Assembly: GCA_018806915.1 (NCBI GenBank)
Contig: JAGKQI010000038.1
Coordinates: forward strand, 124,001 to 188,000
Origin: Phytophthora colocasiae
Lineage: Eukaryota; Oomycota; Peronosporomycetes; Peronosporales; Peronosporaceae
Direction of reading: 5' to 3'
Length of the DNA: 64,000 nucleotides
The notes under the pieces were generated by a model. The model ran no database searches. It worked only from the letters and a program-made list of their open reading frames with translations, and had not been told where the DNA came from. Of this stretch, positions 40,362-50,727 are shown one piece after another (within the stretch, counting starts at the first letter, position 1; every line of letters begins with the position of its first letter). The translations under genes and the position numbers were made by a program.

Positions 40362-41174
40362 TCAGAGCATTGACGGTGATTTCGGCTCTGAATCTGGAAA
40401 GCTCAACCTCCAAAAGTCATCTGGTGTCTGGTACGGTTCAAACCGGGCGCGATGACGCGAGCACTTATTCTTCTGTGCTGCTGCGTCGTTTTCTCCAATT
40501 CCTCCCAGTGCGTCATAATACTTTGTGCATTCGAAGCAGTCATGAGCAGGCAGGGCCTTCCTCTCTTCCCGATTGCGTACAACTTCAACGTACGCGAAGG
40601 CTTTCGGTTTGATTTGTTCCGCCCGGACGTTCTCCTTATTGGCACCGGTAGCAGCCACCTCTAAATTCTGCTCCCATTTTGGTTTCTTGGGCATCTTCCG
40701 CTTCTCCTCCGCCCACGTAGCAGCCAGTCCGGAGCTCTTCCTCTTGGCATGAGGTTTGAAGACAGTTTTTTTCTCCTCTTTTTTCTCCAATTTTTTTCCA
40801 TTTCCGTGAGCTTGCACTGTAGCTTCTCCTTTTGTCCCTAGGGCCCATTGTTCCGAAGTTTTCTTCTGCATCCACGTTGAAGCCGACGAGTTCTTGGGCT
40901 CTTTATCCTTGACAGAAGCTGTATGTTTACTACTTGTTTTGTCAATATTCCGATGGGTTTCCGCATTCACACTAGTTTCGGCATTATTGGACGGTGTTTT
41001 CGGAGCTGTCTGGTCTACACTAAGAGCACGCTGGTACCTGTCCAGCAGCTTCTGCTGCTCCTTCAGTGTCTGCTGTAGTAGCTTGAAGCGCTTAGCGAGT
41101 GTCGTAGCCTCCTGCTCCTTCCTGCGGATGATGGCGAGCAGCGCCTTCTTCTCGTCACGCCACTCCATACTCAA
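40362..41174 (-). CDS. CtIP/Sae2/Com1-like DNA-end resection factor
   Basis: A 270-residue protein. Residues of about 5-50 form a coiled coil (ALLAIIRRKEQEATTLAKRF), as expected for the oligomerising N-terminus. The middle is basic and disordered (KKLEKKEEKKTV, KRKMPKKPKW). The C-terminal 75 residues match the Sae2/CtIP signature: YVEVVRNREERKALP, CxxC in HDCFECTKYY (residues 213-216), then CSRHRARFEPYQTPDDFW, with the conserved RHR and FW positions. This family activates the Mre11 complex to begin 5' resection at DNA double-strand breaks in the nucleus. It is intronless. The length is short compared with vertebrate CtIP but typical of Sae2 and Com1 in small-genome eukaryotes. The gene is divergent from the START-FYVE gene, with 397 bases between them. 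A family call from the C-terminal motifs is firm; function is inferred. Confidence 0.8.
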   Translation of the reverse strand: MSMEWRDEKKALLAIIRRKEQEATTLAKRFKLLQQTLKEQQKLLDRYQRALSVDQTAPKTPSNNAETSVNAETHRNIDKTSSKHTASVKDKEPKNSSASTWMQKKTSEQWALGTKGEATVQAHGNGKKLEKKEEKKTVFKPHAKRKSSGLAATWAEEKRKMPKKPKWEQNLEVAATGANKENVRAEQIKPKAFAYVEVVRNREERKALPAHDCFECTKYYDALGGIGENDAAAQKNKCSRHRARFEPYQTPDDFWRLSFPDSEPKSPSML

Positions 41175-41571
41175 ACAAAGTCAAACTGGACGCACGCAAA
41201 ATATTAATTCGTACTTACATCAGGTGGTCTGCCACACAAATCTTACGCGATATATTTGTTGATGCTACGAAGAGATCGCGAAGAAAAAATGCCCGGATGG
41301 GACCATCATGGCCAGGTGGTCTTCACCATGCTTTTAAACCACGCACATTTATCCTCCTGTCCACACAGCAAACAGCAGTATAATACAGAGTGCCCAACAT
41401 ACCATCGCCATAGTCATCTGCTCTCATTTTTACGAAACGTAGCGCAGCGTTCTTTTAGCGTGCTTCCAGCAACAAATTACAATTCCAGCCTCGCTGGTCG
41501 CACATACAGTCGTCCAGTCTATCCGCCGCCTTTTCGACCGAACAATCACTCTCGCCCCGTTTTGCGCGCAA
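41175..41571. other. Divergent promoter region
   Basis: It separates the CtIP-like gene (minus) and the first START-FYVE gene (plus). TCATTTTTACGAAA at 41424-41437 is a partial match to the oomycete initiator. Nothing else was recognised. Confidence 0.35.
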
Positions 41572-44500
41572 GTGAGCCCGGATCTCGTCACAACGCAACA
41601 ACCTAAGCCTATCCAGCCAGTCTACCAGCGCACCACTTCCGCATTCCCCGCAATGCGCTTCGACGGCCTGCGCGGGCGCAGCGCCAGCGCGCGGCCCACG
41701 CCCAAGCCCGCGGCCGACGTACGTCAGCACCGCGGCCACAGCGTCATGCCGCCGGCCTCCATGCCCATCCCGCACACCATGACGCGCAATATGTCACGTC
41801 CGGCGCCTCCGCCGTCCGTGAAATCCTATTCCGAGCCGAAGCTGCCTCCAGTGGACGAGTTATTCCCGCGGCCGGACCTAGAGCCGCGGATGAAGAAACA
41901 TCTTGTGCGTGTGGCCAATGAGACGTCCAACGCGTTAATTAAGGACACACTAATGCAGGACGAACCTGGAAGTGTGTTGTGGCGTCCTGCGCAACGGCCG
42001 CGTGGTGCACCGGGTAATATTCACGTTCTACGTGGCGCTGCGAGAGACGTGAGTGACGCGAAAGATGCCACGTGTGTACGAGCGGTCAGTGATGATGTAC
42101 ATGCTAGTATTGAAGAGTTCGCGCTGCTGTTTAAACTGGACTCGAGTCGAGAGGCAGCGGATCATTTGCTGCTGTTTAATGCGGACTTAGTCCAACATGC
42201 TACGTTGTATACGCTGGTGTCGCCGTCGGGGCAACAGCCGAGAAGATATGTCGGTGTGAAGTGGGCACTTGTGGCCTCACCTTCCAGGTTCTTCAGGAAC
42301 AGAGATTTCTGTTACTTGGAGTGTCAGAAGGAGTTCACAGATGCCAGAGGACGACGAGGGTGGGTCAGGTCGCTGCACTCGTTGAAACTACCGTGTTGTC
42401 CATCTCTGGAGAAGGAGCACGGCATTGTGCGAGCGAGTATCTACAGGTCCGGACTTACAGCAGTGGAGACGGACGAACCTGGAGTGCTCAGTGTCACATA
42501 CACTGTCGAGCTGGATCTGAAGGGGAAAATGGCGCTGGAATTGCTGCAGCCAGGATTTTTGGCGCAACGTGTAGCCGCGCTAGCGACGGTGGACAAATTG
42601 CTGCAGCAACAGAGGCTTAGCAGCAGTCCTCTGCTTGGCGATTTAGATATTCCGTCAAGGAAACGCACACGAGGCAGCTGCAATTTGTGTTTCCGCGAAT
42701 TTGTCACTGCCGGAGGGCTCAGAGATACACTGGCATCGATCACAAACATGTCGACGAAGTCGAAACGTTTTGTATGCCGGAAGTGTGGAGAAGGCGTATG
42801 TAGACGATGCAGTGACGACTGGTGGCTTGATGTTCCTGTCGTGGGGCGGACCAAGGTGCGGATTTGCACTGTGTGCTCAGCAGAAGCGAAGCAATCACAC
42901 ATTTCGGCACAGACCACGCGTGCAGGCACCTACCCCATTAGAAGAAACAAGGAACCTACAACGGAAGTGGAAGGTATTACACACCCAGGGTTGTTAGATC
43001 CACCACCACGGTCTGCCAGACGGCGTTCATTATCTATGATTGATCGGCCCAGCGATGCTGCCTCATTCTTCGCGCAGCAGGAAGAGATCAAGCGCGACTT
43101 GGAAGTCCGAGCAACGGAACTGAGCCGACGTGTCCAGCTTTGGGACGAGATGCAGATGTACGAGCGTGACTCCAGTTTGTTACCAGAGGAGCAAGAGCAA
43201 GCTCAACAGCAATTTTTGCGTGAGCAACGTCGGCGTGAAATGGAGCAACGTGGGCGTGAACAAACAGAGCAGGGTCTTAGCCGCATTCCGTCATCTAGAG
43301 TGGTGGAAAAAGAAGAGGAGAAGGAAGAACCTGAGGCAGAATTAACGCCCGATCGTCATCAAGCTCGAAGCGTTTCCACGAGCGAAAGTGAGAAAGAACA
43401 CCCACTTCCTATCGACCGGTACCCATCGTTCATATCATCAGAGTTCAGTAGCAACCAAGGACCCAGCGATACCGAAGGAGAAGATGTCATTCGGCTCACA
43501 GCTGAAGCGGGTACGCGACTATCATCAGATTACCGCGACAGTGATTTGTCTGACTACGAGGAGCACACAATCGATGGTTTGGGTGAAATTCGCACGACTA
43601 CAGACCTTACACGCTGGTGGCAAGACCAACAACGCGCCAGTGAGGCCAGTGAACAGCCCCCAGTTCCACCTCAGGGACCTTTGTCTCCGGTTGTCTCTCC
43701 ACGAAAGGCCAACCGGCGAGTCGGTGATGATAAGCATCAAGCCGAGGCTAAGACGCATCAGCACCAGCAGCGTGCATCGGTTGCCACATCATCAGCTAAG
43801 AAGCAGGAAATGGTTGATTTATTCAATCATTGGAAACAGGAGTCTACGAATGAGATTCAGCATCAGAGGCACAATCAGACCCCTGAGCAGCAGCAGCAGA
43901 TGCAGGAATTTGAAGAGCAGGCTCGGTATCAGGAAGAACAGGTGCGTCGCCGTCAGCAGTCGGACTTTGAGGAGATGGCCCAGTACCAGGAAGAACAGGC
44001 CCGTCGCCGACAACAATCTCTCGAGTCTCCCGTTCGACGATCAGAGGCCACCAAGAAGCGGCAGCCTAGTGCGTCAGTATTGCAGCAGATTCAGCAGCGA
44101 CAAAAGGAGCTGGAGAACTTGCGTCGTCATCGCCAACAGCCACGCGATGACGAGCCACCAAGCAGCGGTCAGTATTCTATCGACTCTCAGTCCTCTATAG
44201 CGGCGAAGGAGCGATATCTCCAGCAGCAGCGACAGCAACAGCTTGACATTGCAGCAGAGCGCAAAAAGCAGGCTCGCCAACGTGCTAACAAGGCGCTAGA
44301 CCAGACTGCTGGAGAAGACGTTGAGTTAATGGAAACATCTCAGGGGGAATGGGTTCCGATCAACGAGCCCCGACCCAGTAAAGCAAGCTCCGACATCCCT
44401 TCGGTAGTGAGCTCTCCAAGACATGGCCCTGGATTCTGCGACCACTGCGGGTCTCCTGAGTATCTGGGCGAGAACGGCACTGTCAAGCCCAGCTGCAAGT

Positions 44501-44592
44501 GCAGCGTCGTCACTGCGACCCCGACCAAGGCCGCAGGCACTGTTCTATTCGACGGCAAATGGATCAGCAGCCCCACGCCCCACCAGTCTTAG
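41572..44592 (+). CDS. START-FYVE domain protein, first of a tandem pair
   Basis: A 1006-residue protein. The N-terminus is Pro/Arg-rich. A START-like lipid-binding domain occupies about residues 85-330 (RDFCYLECQKEFTDARGRRG, WVRSLHSLKLPCCP, ASIYRSGL). A FYVE-type zinc finger follows at about 369-435: CNLC, FVCRKCGEGVCRRC, then CTVC. A loop of about 22 extra residues lies between the first and second cysteine pairs, and the RHHCR phosphoinositide motif is replaced by KRFVCRKC. The C-terminal half is Gln/Glu-rich, with long coiled-coil stretches and CAG-rich codons, and ends with a small Cys cluster (CDHCGSPEY). The family is expanded in oomycetes and proposed to act at endosomal membranes. 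The next gene has the same architecture. The start is the first Met of the frame; a later Met at MRFDGLRG is possible. Confidence 0.85.
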   Translation: MSPDLVTTQQPKPIQPVYQRTTSAFPAMRFDGLRGRSASARPTPKPAADVRQHRGHSVMPPASMPIPHTMTRNMSRPAPPPSVKSYSEPKLPPVDELFPRPDLEPRMKKHLVRVANETSNALIKDTLMQDEPGSVLWRPAQRPRGAPGNIHVLRGAARDVSDAKDATCVRAVSDDVHASIEEFALLFKLDSSREAADHLLLFNADLVQHATLYTLVSPSGQQPRRYVGVKWALVASPSRFFRNRDFCYLECQKEFTDARGRRGWVRSLHSLKLPCCPSLEKEHGIVRASIYRSGLTAVETDEPGVLSVTYTVELDLKGKMALELLQPGFLAQRVAALATVDKLLQQQRLSSSPLLGDLDIPSRKRTRGSCNLCFREFVTAGGLRDTLASITNMSTKSKRFVCRKCGEGVCRRCSDDWWLDVPVVGRTKVRICTVCSAEAKQSHISAQTTRAGTYPIRRNKEPTTEVEGITHPGLLDPPPRSARRRSLSMIDRPSDAASFFAQQEEIKRDLEVRATELSRRVQLWDEMQMYERDSSLLPEEQEQAQQQFLREQRRREMEQRGREQTEQGLSRIPSSRVVEKEEEKEEPEAELTPDRHQARSVSTSESEKEHPLPIDRYPSFISSEFSSNQGPSDTEGEDVIRLTAEAGTRLSSDYRDSDLSDYEEHTIDGLGEIRTTTDLTRWWQDQQRASEASEQPPVPPQGPLSPVVSPRKANRRVGDDKHQAEAKTHQHQQRASVATSSAKKQEMVDLFNHWKQESTNEIQHQRHNQTPEQQQQMQEFEEQARYQEEQVRRRQQSDFEEMAQYQEEQARRRQQSLESPVRRSEATKKRQPSASVLQQIQQRQKELENLRRHRQQPRDDEPPSSGQYSIDSQSSIAAKERYLQQQRQQQLDIAAERKKQARQRANKALDQTAGEDVELMETSQGEWVPINEPRPSKASSDIPSVVSSPRHGPGFCDHCGSPEYLGENGTVKPSCKCSVVTATPTKAAGTVLFDGKWISSPTPHQS

Positions 44593-46231
44593 GCGTATGA
44601 AGTTGTGTATGTCGTCGACTTTTGCGACTACATGTAGAAAGTCCCCAGTGTGAATTTGGTTTAGCTCGCCTGGAATTGGAACCAAGTAAAATATACGTTA
44701 TCCAGTGTGGAAACAATCTCTCGGTGTGCATTGCCCGTGATCATTCATTGATTTCAACGTGGCACGGAAGATTCTTTCGGGGAGACCGCGGCCACAAATT
44801 GTTGGTCGTCCACGATGCTGCATTAGCGACCGACAACAACTTCAGGCCGGTTTGGTTTGCTGTTGTTGCTGTCGTGGACGAGTAGAGAGTCGACTGGCGA
44901 CTCAACTTCACGAACAACAGTCCGGCTTCTCGTGAGTACAGTATTGGGCGATTGAGACCAAGCACACCAGGCAACCATGAAGCTTCTGTCAGTGACGGGC
45001 CTGAGTGTCGCTTTTCGGTCCATTACGTCGCCCCGGATCACTGCGATGGACTCATCTACCGCTGGCACTTCCGGTGCCGCGAATGCGATGAAAACTTTTC
45101 CTTGAAGACTATGATAGTACATGTACATACAGCATTGCCTTTTGCAGGCAAGCAGAGAGGATACGCTTCGTCTGCTGTGCCAAATCGTAGGAAGTGCCAA
45201 TTGAGATGGCCTCGAAAGGAGACTCTCCACCGTAGAGCAAAAATGCTAGTGCACTAATTTTGATGTCGCGAGGTTCGAGTGGTGTAGCACTGGTTGCAGG
45301 TTACGTTACCAGGTCAGGCAATGCCTGCCTGATGGACCTTCATGGTGCAGTTCATGAACGTGAAGTTGGTGCGGTGCACAGCCAGCTTTTACGGAGCGCA
45401 AAGAAAAACGCTGAATTGGTGATCAAAATGGGAACTGAATGGCTACTGGTTTCCTCGCTGACGCAACTCCATTTTCGCTCAAAGTGAGCACCAGGCAACG
45501 AGGAGCTAAGCTATTGAGCTCTCTAAGTCCTGAAGGAACATCGATCACGAAAGGTGTAGTGTAGGCCAGAAGTTGCAGACTGCAACGGCTACCGTAGTAT
45601 GAGTACATGACCCAATTCGTTTCACCCAAATGTCTCGTTCATGCACGGATGAGTACTGTCATCTGTAACAGATGATCTGAGAGTGGTACAATGGATCATT
45701 GGTTGAAAAGCCTAGTAAAATTCACCTATAGGTCAAAAATGTATCTGAAGCGACACAAGGGGACGGGGTAGAATGTACTGTCGGCCCGGCTCTACATTGC
45801 CGCTTTTCATGGTGCACGTCTGGCAGCGCCACAACACAAGGAGGGAAGAACGTTCGAGCTTTCGCTTCCTGGGCCTGCACTTCCTGGGCCGATTCGACGT
45901 CCAGCAGTTCTGGCTTCACTGCCTCCAAATATCGCTCTCATTCTGCAACATCAAGTTCCCCTCAGTGCCATATTGGTCAATTGTTTAGTGAGTAACTGGC
46001 TCTCTCCATCTCCAAGGAACTTGCACGCTCCGAACTTCCGAAGACTTTCGGTGCGTCCAATTTCCTCCTCCACTTGGCTACGTGTTTCCTATCGTTTATT
46101 CACTCTGCATTTGTCCTTTTGTCATTGAGCAGATCAAGTAAACGTGACACGAAAGATTGAGATTGGTAACAAGTGCCAGTTAATTCCCGAACCGGCTGGC
46201 CATAAAGCAGGAAACGTGTTAACAGTTTAAA
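44593..46231. other. 1.6-kb intergenic region between the START-FYVE genes
   Basis: No convincing gene. A 42-codon ORF (44977-45105, MKLLSVTGLSVAFRSI) could be an exon or chance. Possible initiator at 46100-46113 (listed separately). The remainder shows no repeats or RNA genes that I could recognise. Confidence 0.4.
46100..46113 (+). promoter_or_regulatory. Oomycete initiator-like element
   Basis: TCACTCTGCATTTG matches the oomycete initiator consensus TCAYTYYNCAWTTT at 13 of 14 positions. It lies 119 bases before the ATG of the second START-FYVE gene, a usual distance. Confidence 0.5.
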
Positions 46232-49200
46232 ATGACAAGTCTTGGCGCAACAAGCGACCCCATTCGAGGTTCAGCACACTCGACGTCTCGGTCAGGTCGG
46301 TCAGGGCGTTCTGGACGCACTTCTAGTCGTGATGCGATGGATTCCTCCATGGCGAATTCGACGAACTGTGCGAACTTGAAACATGGCTACAACAGCTCAG
46401 CAGACGGCTATATTCCAGGCAAACTCCCACTTCCAGACGACTTCTTCCCGGTGCCGCAGTTAAGTAGCAAGGAGAATAAATATCTACTGGGTTTGGCTAA
46501 GCACGCGTGCAAGGAGGTCGTGTACTACTCGAGAAAGAGTGATGGACCGATGAAATGGCTACATTTGTCGTCTGAAGACGGTGTCGACGTGTTTCAAGGT
46601 GTGGATAACTCGGGGGGAAGCACCACGCAGCAAGACTCCAAGGCTCTCACATACTTGCGAGGTTCGTGCAAGATCCACGCGACAATCGATGAGATCTCGG
46701 ATTTTTTCAAACTTGATACGCCCGATAAACTCTCTGGGTTTGCGCAGACTGTGGGCAAAGATTTACTGGATCAGAAGACATTGCTGACGCTCGCGACGCC
46801 AACACCAGACAATCCCAAGCATTATGTTGCAGTTAAGTGGACAGCGGTCGAATCTCCTAGTAAACTCGCTCGAAACCGCGACTTCTGCTACATCGAGTGC
46901 CATGACGAGTTCATCGACACCAATACGAAGCGACGAGGCTGGGTGAGAAGTATCCACTCCATTCGGTTGCCATTCTGTCCACCTTTAAACAGGAGCCACG
47001 GTCTGGTACGTGGTAGTTTCTATCGCTCGGGATATATCTTCACTGAATCAGCAGAGAAAGGTTGTGTGGATGCAGTGCACACGCTCCACGTGGATATTAA
47101 AGGAAATGCCCCGAATTGGCTTAAGATTATGGTGATGAAGCGGCGAATAAAGAACATCGCGGAGGTGGATCGTCACTTCCAACTGCAGAGATTGACGCAG
47201 GAAAGATTGCTAGGGGACTTGGAATTGCAAGCGAAAGAGAGGGTACCCAGGTGCCAGCTCTGTGAGACTCGTTTTATGATTTTCCACCGACGACGACTCT
47301 GTCGGAAGTGTGGTAAAGTCGTTTGTAACCCTTGTGGGACCGAATTCTTGCTGGATTACGCTGGTGTTGGCCCTAAGAAGGTGCGGATCTGCATCGAATG
47401 CTCTGAGTCCGTCATGTATGGCAATAGTGTTCCTATGATGGATGCTACTGGCCGAGTTGTGGAGGACGAACATACAAGCGCTAAAAAGATTGAAGGTAGT
47501 GACGTCCACCCAATGTATGACGAGTCCATGATCATGCTCGAACCTCGCCAACATTCTATCGATGAGCACGAGTTTTATTTGGCGAATGAGGATGCCAACG
47601 GGATGGCTGATATTGAAGAAGCCAAACGTATGAATAGGGAGTTTGAAGAGTTACTGAAGAAAACGAGCGACGATTTCGCCGAATCCAGAGTACAAGAAGA
47701 AGAAAGGAGATTGAACCCTAGTGCGAAGTCTCTTCTTGGTTTACATAGCGCTTCGGGTGACACTCTACCGGATGATACACCCCTCGGTGCGAGCGAGCTG
47801 GCTTCGTGGGAAGAGCGGCACAAGCAGAGAGAAGATGAAGATGATATGGATGATGACGAAGAACTGGGCTTGCCACCTAGCAAGAGCGAGCAGATGCTCA
47901 AGAAGATGCAGTATGAAGAACAAATGCGTCTTGAGCAGATTGAACGCGCTAAGAAGTTGCACCAGTACGCGACTGAGCAGCCAACCAGACCTCGTGCTAA
48001 AGGAATTTCGCGGAATGAGTCTGGAGATTCGCTCCGACTGAGTTCGGAATGGGGCGAAGAGTATTACGCTGGTACAGCGGGCCTCGGCCAGGACGTAATG
48101 AGCTTCCGTTCAAAAGGATCTGCTAGCTCTGGGCGTGGACGAGTAACTAGGTCGGATTTATCTCGCTCTCGGTCAGTATCGCATGAGTATCACAAAGAGA
48201 ACCGAGGTATCCCCCGTCATCGAGGAGAAACAGGATTCTATAGCAATGAAGGACGACAACCTGAAGACGATTCCGAACGACAACGACGTACTCAGCAGTA
48301 TTTCGATGCGCGGAACGCTCGTTTGACGTTAATGAGTGGAGGTCATCGCCATACTGAAGTGCCAATGGTACGCGATACCGTAAAGGAATTGTTTGACTAT
48401 GAATCACCGGAAACAAGGTTTCGAGCGTCTGGAACTGGCGCTGGATCAGATCCACCGACTCGTCGTCATCTTACAGGGTCTGAGCTGGAATCTCCTTACA
48501 CTTCTTTGAGCGATTCACACATCGCTGGAGCTTTTACTACTCGCCGGAGATACCGAAGTGATGACTTGGAGGATCGAGACGACGAAGCTTTCCGCTTGGC
48601 GATGTCTGCTATGCGCTTGTACGAAGAGGAGCGTGGACCACAGCTTCAAGTGACGGACGAAACACGACAGGCAGCTCTTGCAAAGATGATGGAAGTATAT
48701 GCACGGGAGATTGAGCGCAGCCACAGTAATGATTCAGGGCCGTACAGTAGAGGAACCATTTCGGATACACGTCGACTGCATCATGACGTTGGAATGCCTC
48801 CGCCATTGCGACGAACTGTCAGCGACGACCGTCCGCCGTCCTTCTACGGCTCCCCTCTGCAAGTTTTCAGCCACGAGGACCTGATTCCCCCCGCTCCTGC
48901 TTTAAGAGGTTATCGACGCCCCATTTCTTCTCGATCGAAGCCAGAGCGGAAGCAGAAGACAAAGGAAGAGGCCCACGAGGTCAGAGACCTGTCCGATCTC
49001 ACTTCTAGCGCTTTCCAAGCTTTCCAGATCAATTCTCTCGGCCCACGAGACGCCCCGAAATTGCCTGTCGACGTTGTTGAAAGCTCCGAGGAATCGGGCA
49101 GCAGCAAAAACAAACGCCAGCCAGTTAAAACCCATTCGCAGCCAGCTTCTGCGAAATACCAGCGAAACTCGACAAGCACTGCAAAGCAGTTAAAGTCCGA

Positions 49201-49999
49201 CACTACCGGACGTCAAGAGCGGGCCACCTATGGTAGCATTGAGAGCAGCGAAGCGGCCAACATGATGTCGCGTCCGAATTCCATGTATGGAGTGGCTGAC
49301 TCGGATACGTTCAGTGATATGGACTTCACAGATCTCCCACACTTGATGCGCAAGGACGACGGTGATAGAAGCTCCTTCACTGATTTGCAGCATTGGACGG
49401 AGGAAAACTCACATGACGTGGAAACCGGCGGCATTGAGTACGTCCCAGAGCCTCGTTTAAGCGACTTACTATCGCCTCTCCACTTGGAGGGCGTACAGCA
49501 CGTGGATGACGACGATAGTGAGAGTCAATCGTCCAACTCTTCCTCTCAAATCGACTGGCAGAGATCAATGCCCAAGCAATTCCAAGGCCAAGGCAGTTCT
49601 GAGTCTTCCTTTGTCGATGCGTACTCAATCCCAAGCAAAAAGCAGGTTGAGTACGAACCAGAATCGTATTCGGATCTCACGAACTCTCCAATGGCCAGCA
49701 ACGGACTGTCGGAAAGTATGGTAACGCAGAATGACGAGCCCCAACAGCGTCAGTTCCGTAAACCTCCTTCTCTATCGGAGCTTTTGTCTGAATACTGTGA
49801 CAGTGAGCGCTCGTCACTGCCGTCTTACCTGGAATTCGGTGGACAACCGGAGCTTGAACCGGAATATCTTGAAGCTATCGCGAACGCAGCCAACCAGAAT
49901 TCTGTTCCAGTGGAAGGAGGAAGGAAAGGACACGTACGAAGACGGTCGAGTATCCCGTCCGAGCTGGAAGCCATGACGTCCCGTGAACTTTTCCTGTAA
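46232..49999 (+). CDS. START-FYVE domain protein, second of a tandem pair
   Basis: A 1255-residue protein with a Ser/Arg-rich N-terminus. A START-like domain spans about residues 65-325 (RDFCYIECHDEFIDTNTKRR, WVRSIHSIRLPFCP, GSFYRSGY), aligning clearly with the preceding gene. The FYVE finger is at about residues 340-392: CQLCETRF, RRRLCRKCGKVVCNPC, CIEC. It lacks the loop insertion of the first gene and has RRRLCRKC where classical FYVE domains have RHHCRxC, so PI3P binding is uncertain. The long C-terminal part is disordered, Ser/Glu/Arg-rich, with a coiled coil near residues 540-600 and acidic patches (DEDDMDDDEELGL). It ends in RRRSSIPSELEAMTSREL. It probably arose by tandem duplication. 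The localisation is inferred to be endosomal or membrane-associated. Confidence 0.85.
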   Translation: MTSLGATSDPIRGSAHSTSRSGRSGRSGRTSSRDAMDSSMANSTNCANLKHGYNSSADGYIPGKLPLPDDFFPVPQLSSKENKYLLGLAKHACKEVVYYSRKSDGPMKWLHLSSEDGVDVFQGVDNSGGSTTQQDSKALTYLRGSCKIHATIDEISDFFKLDTPDKLSGFAQTVGKDLLDQKTLLTLATPTPDNPKHYVAVKWTAVESPSKLARNRDFCYIECHDEFIDTNTKRRGWVRSIHSIRLPFCPPLNRSHGLVRGSFYRSGYIFTESAEKGCVDAVHTLHVDIKGNAPNWLKIMVMKRRIKNIAEVDRHFQLQRLTQERLLGDLELQAKERVPRCQLCETRFMIFHRRRLCRKCGKVVCNPCGTEFLLDYAGVGPKKVRICIECSESVMYGNSVPMMDATGRVVEDEHTSAKKIEGSDVHPMYDESMIMLEPRQHSIDEHEFYLANEDANGMADIEEAKRMNREFEELLKKTSDDFAESRVQEEERRLNPSAKSLLGLHSASGDTLPDDTPLGASELASWEERHKQREDEDDMDDDEELGLPPSKSEQMLKKMQYEEQMRLEQIERAKKLHQYATEQPTRPRAKGISRNESGDSLRLSSEWGEEYYAGTAGLGQDVMSFRSKGSASSGRGRVTRSDLSRSRSVSHEYHKENRGIPRHRGETGFYSNEGRQPEDDSERQRRTQQYFDARNARLTLMSGGHRHTEVPMVRDTVKELFDYESPETRFRASGTGAGSDPPTRRHLTGSELESPYTSLSDSHIAGAFTTRRRYRSDDLEDRDDEAFRLAMSAMRLYEEERGPQLQVTDETRQAALAKMMEVYAREIERSHSNDSGPYSRGTISDTRRLHHDVGMPPPLRRTVSDDRPPSFYGSPLQVFSHEDLIPPAPALRGYRRPISSRSKPERKQKTKEEAHEVRDLSDLTSSAFQAFQINSLGPRDAPKLPVDVVESSEESGSSKNKRQPVKTHSQPASAKYQRNSTSTAKQLKSDTTGRQERATYGSIESSEAANMMSRPNSMYGVADSDTFSDMDFTDLPHLMRKDDGDRSSFTDLQHWTEENSHDVETGGIEYVPEPRLSDLLSPLHLEGVQHVDDDDSESQSSNSSSQIDWQRSMPKQFQGQGSSESSFVDAYSIPSKKQVEYEPESYSDLTNSPMASNGLSESMVTQNDEPQQRQFRKPPSLSELLSEYCDSERSSLPSYLEFGGQPELEPEYLEAIANAANQNSVPVEGGRKGHVRRRSSIPSELEAMTSRELFL

Positions 50000-50153
50000 A
50001 AGTGTGGCTTCTTCGCGCATTGTATTGTCAAGTAACAAGTCAAAATGAAAATTAGCAAAGCTTTTGACTCTCTTTGGGATTTCCTTCTTGTTGTCCTTCT
50101 GAGGTAATATTAACAGTATCCGTTTTCTGGCTTGGGTTGACGAGGAAACGCTG

Positions 50154-50552
50154 TTAAAAATGCCCAACGTCGTTCGGCCAGAAGAACGTGACCTCATTTC
50201 CTTCTGCCGACTTTGGGAGGATCAGTGTCCCGAAGTCCGTGAATTTATTAAGCGAGTTTCCTTTGACGAACTGGATCAGAATGTTGTGAGAAAGCCCCAC
50301 GTCGACCTCGCTGAATTTGGTGCGTGCGTTTATCTCCTTCAAGTTTGTTCCAGAGCTGTACCCACATTTGAGCTCATATCCGAACACGTTCGTAGAACTG
50401 ACAACCAATTTCTTCGTATCTGCATCCGAAGGTGTTACAAGCCTGACCACGGTGTGTGCTCTTGGGTGTTTCGCAAGTTGGCAGACGATGTCGTTGCAGT
50501 CCACGCGAAGCAATCGCGGCAAGGACGTGATGTCGGCCTTCACACGCGCCAT
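50154..50552 (-). CDS. Hypothetical 132-residue protein
   Basis: The minus-strand frame starts MARVKADITSLPRLLRV and ends FFWPNDVGHF. Its codon choice (mostly G or C in third positions) looks more gene-like than the overlapping plus-strand frame at 50160-50663. There is no signal peptide or membrane segment, and the sequence is of mixed charge with predicted beta character. I do not recognise it. It lies convergently beyond the second START-FYVE gene, 154 bases away. Confidence 0.45.
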   Translation of the reverse strand: MARVKADITSLPRLLRVDCNDIVCQLAKHPRAHTVVRLVTPSDADTKKLVVSSTNVFGYELKCGYSSGTNLKEINARTKFSEVDVGLSHNILIQFVKGNSLNKFTDFGTLILPKSAEGNEVTFFWPNDVGHF

Positions 50553-50727
50553 TCTTCAATGGCTGGAATTGGTGGGGTGTCAAATTTGCAAGTGTTGCGC
50601 TGTGCTTGGCAAATTCGCATGTGGTTCAAGTTTGAGCTTCAAAAAAGAAAGAAATCTACATAACGGGGAACAGCACGAAGTAACTTCAAACTAAGTAAGG
50701 ATTATTACAGACTGCAGTATACAACTG

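Noticed and set aside
42261..44200. Alternative-frame ORFs inside the START-FYVE gene
   Set aside because: They lie within a 1006-codon frame with two recognisable domains and show no motifs of their own.
50160..50663. 167-codon plus-strand ORF overlapping the minus-strand hypothetical gene
   Set aside because: Both are possible; the minus-strand frame has more gene-like codon use. The plus frame ends in low-complexity Lys-rich sequence. Neither is certain.
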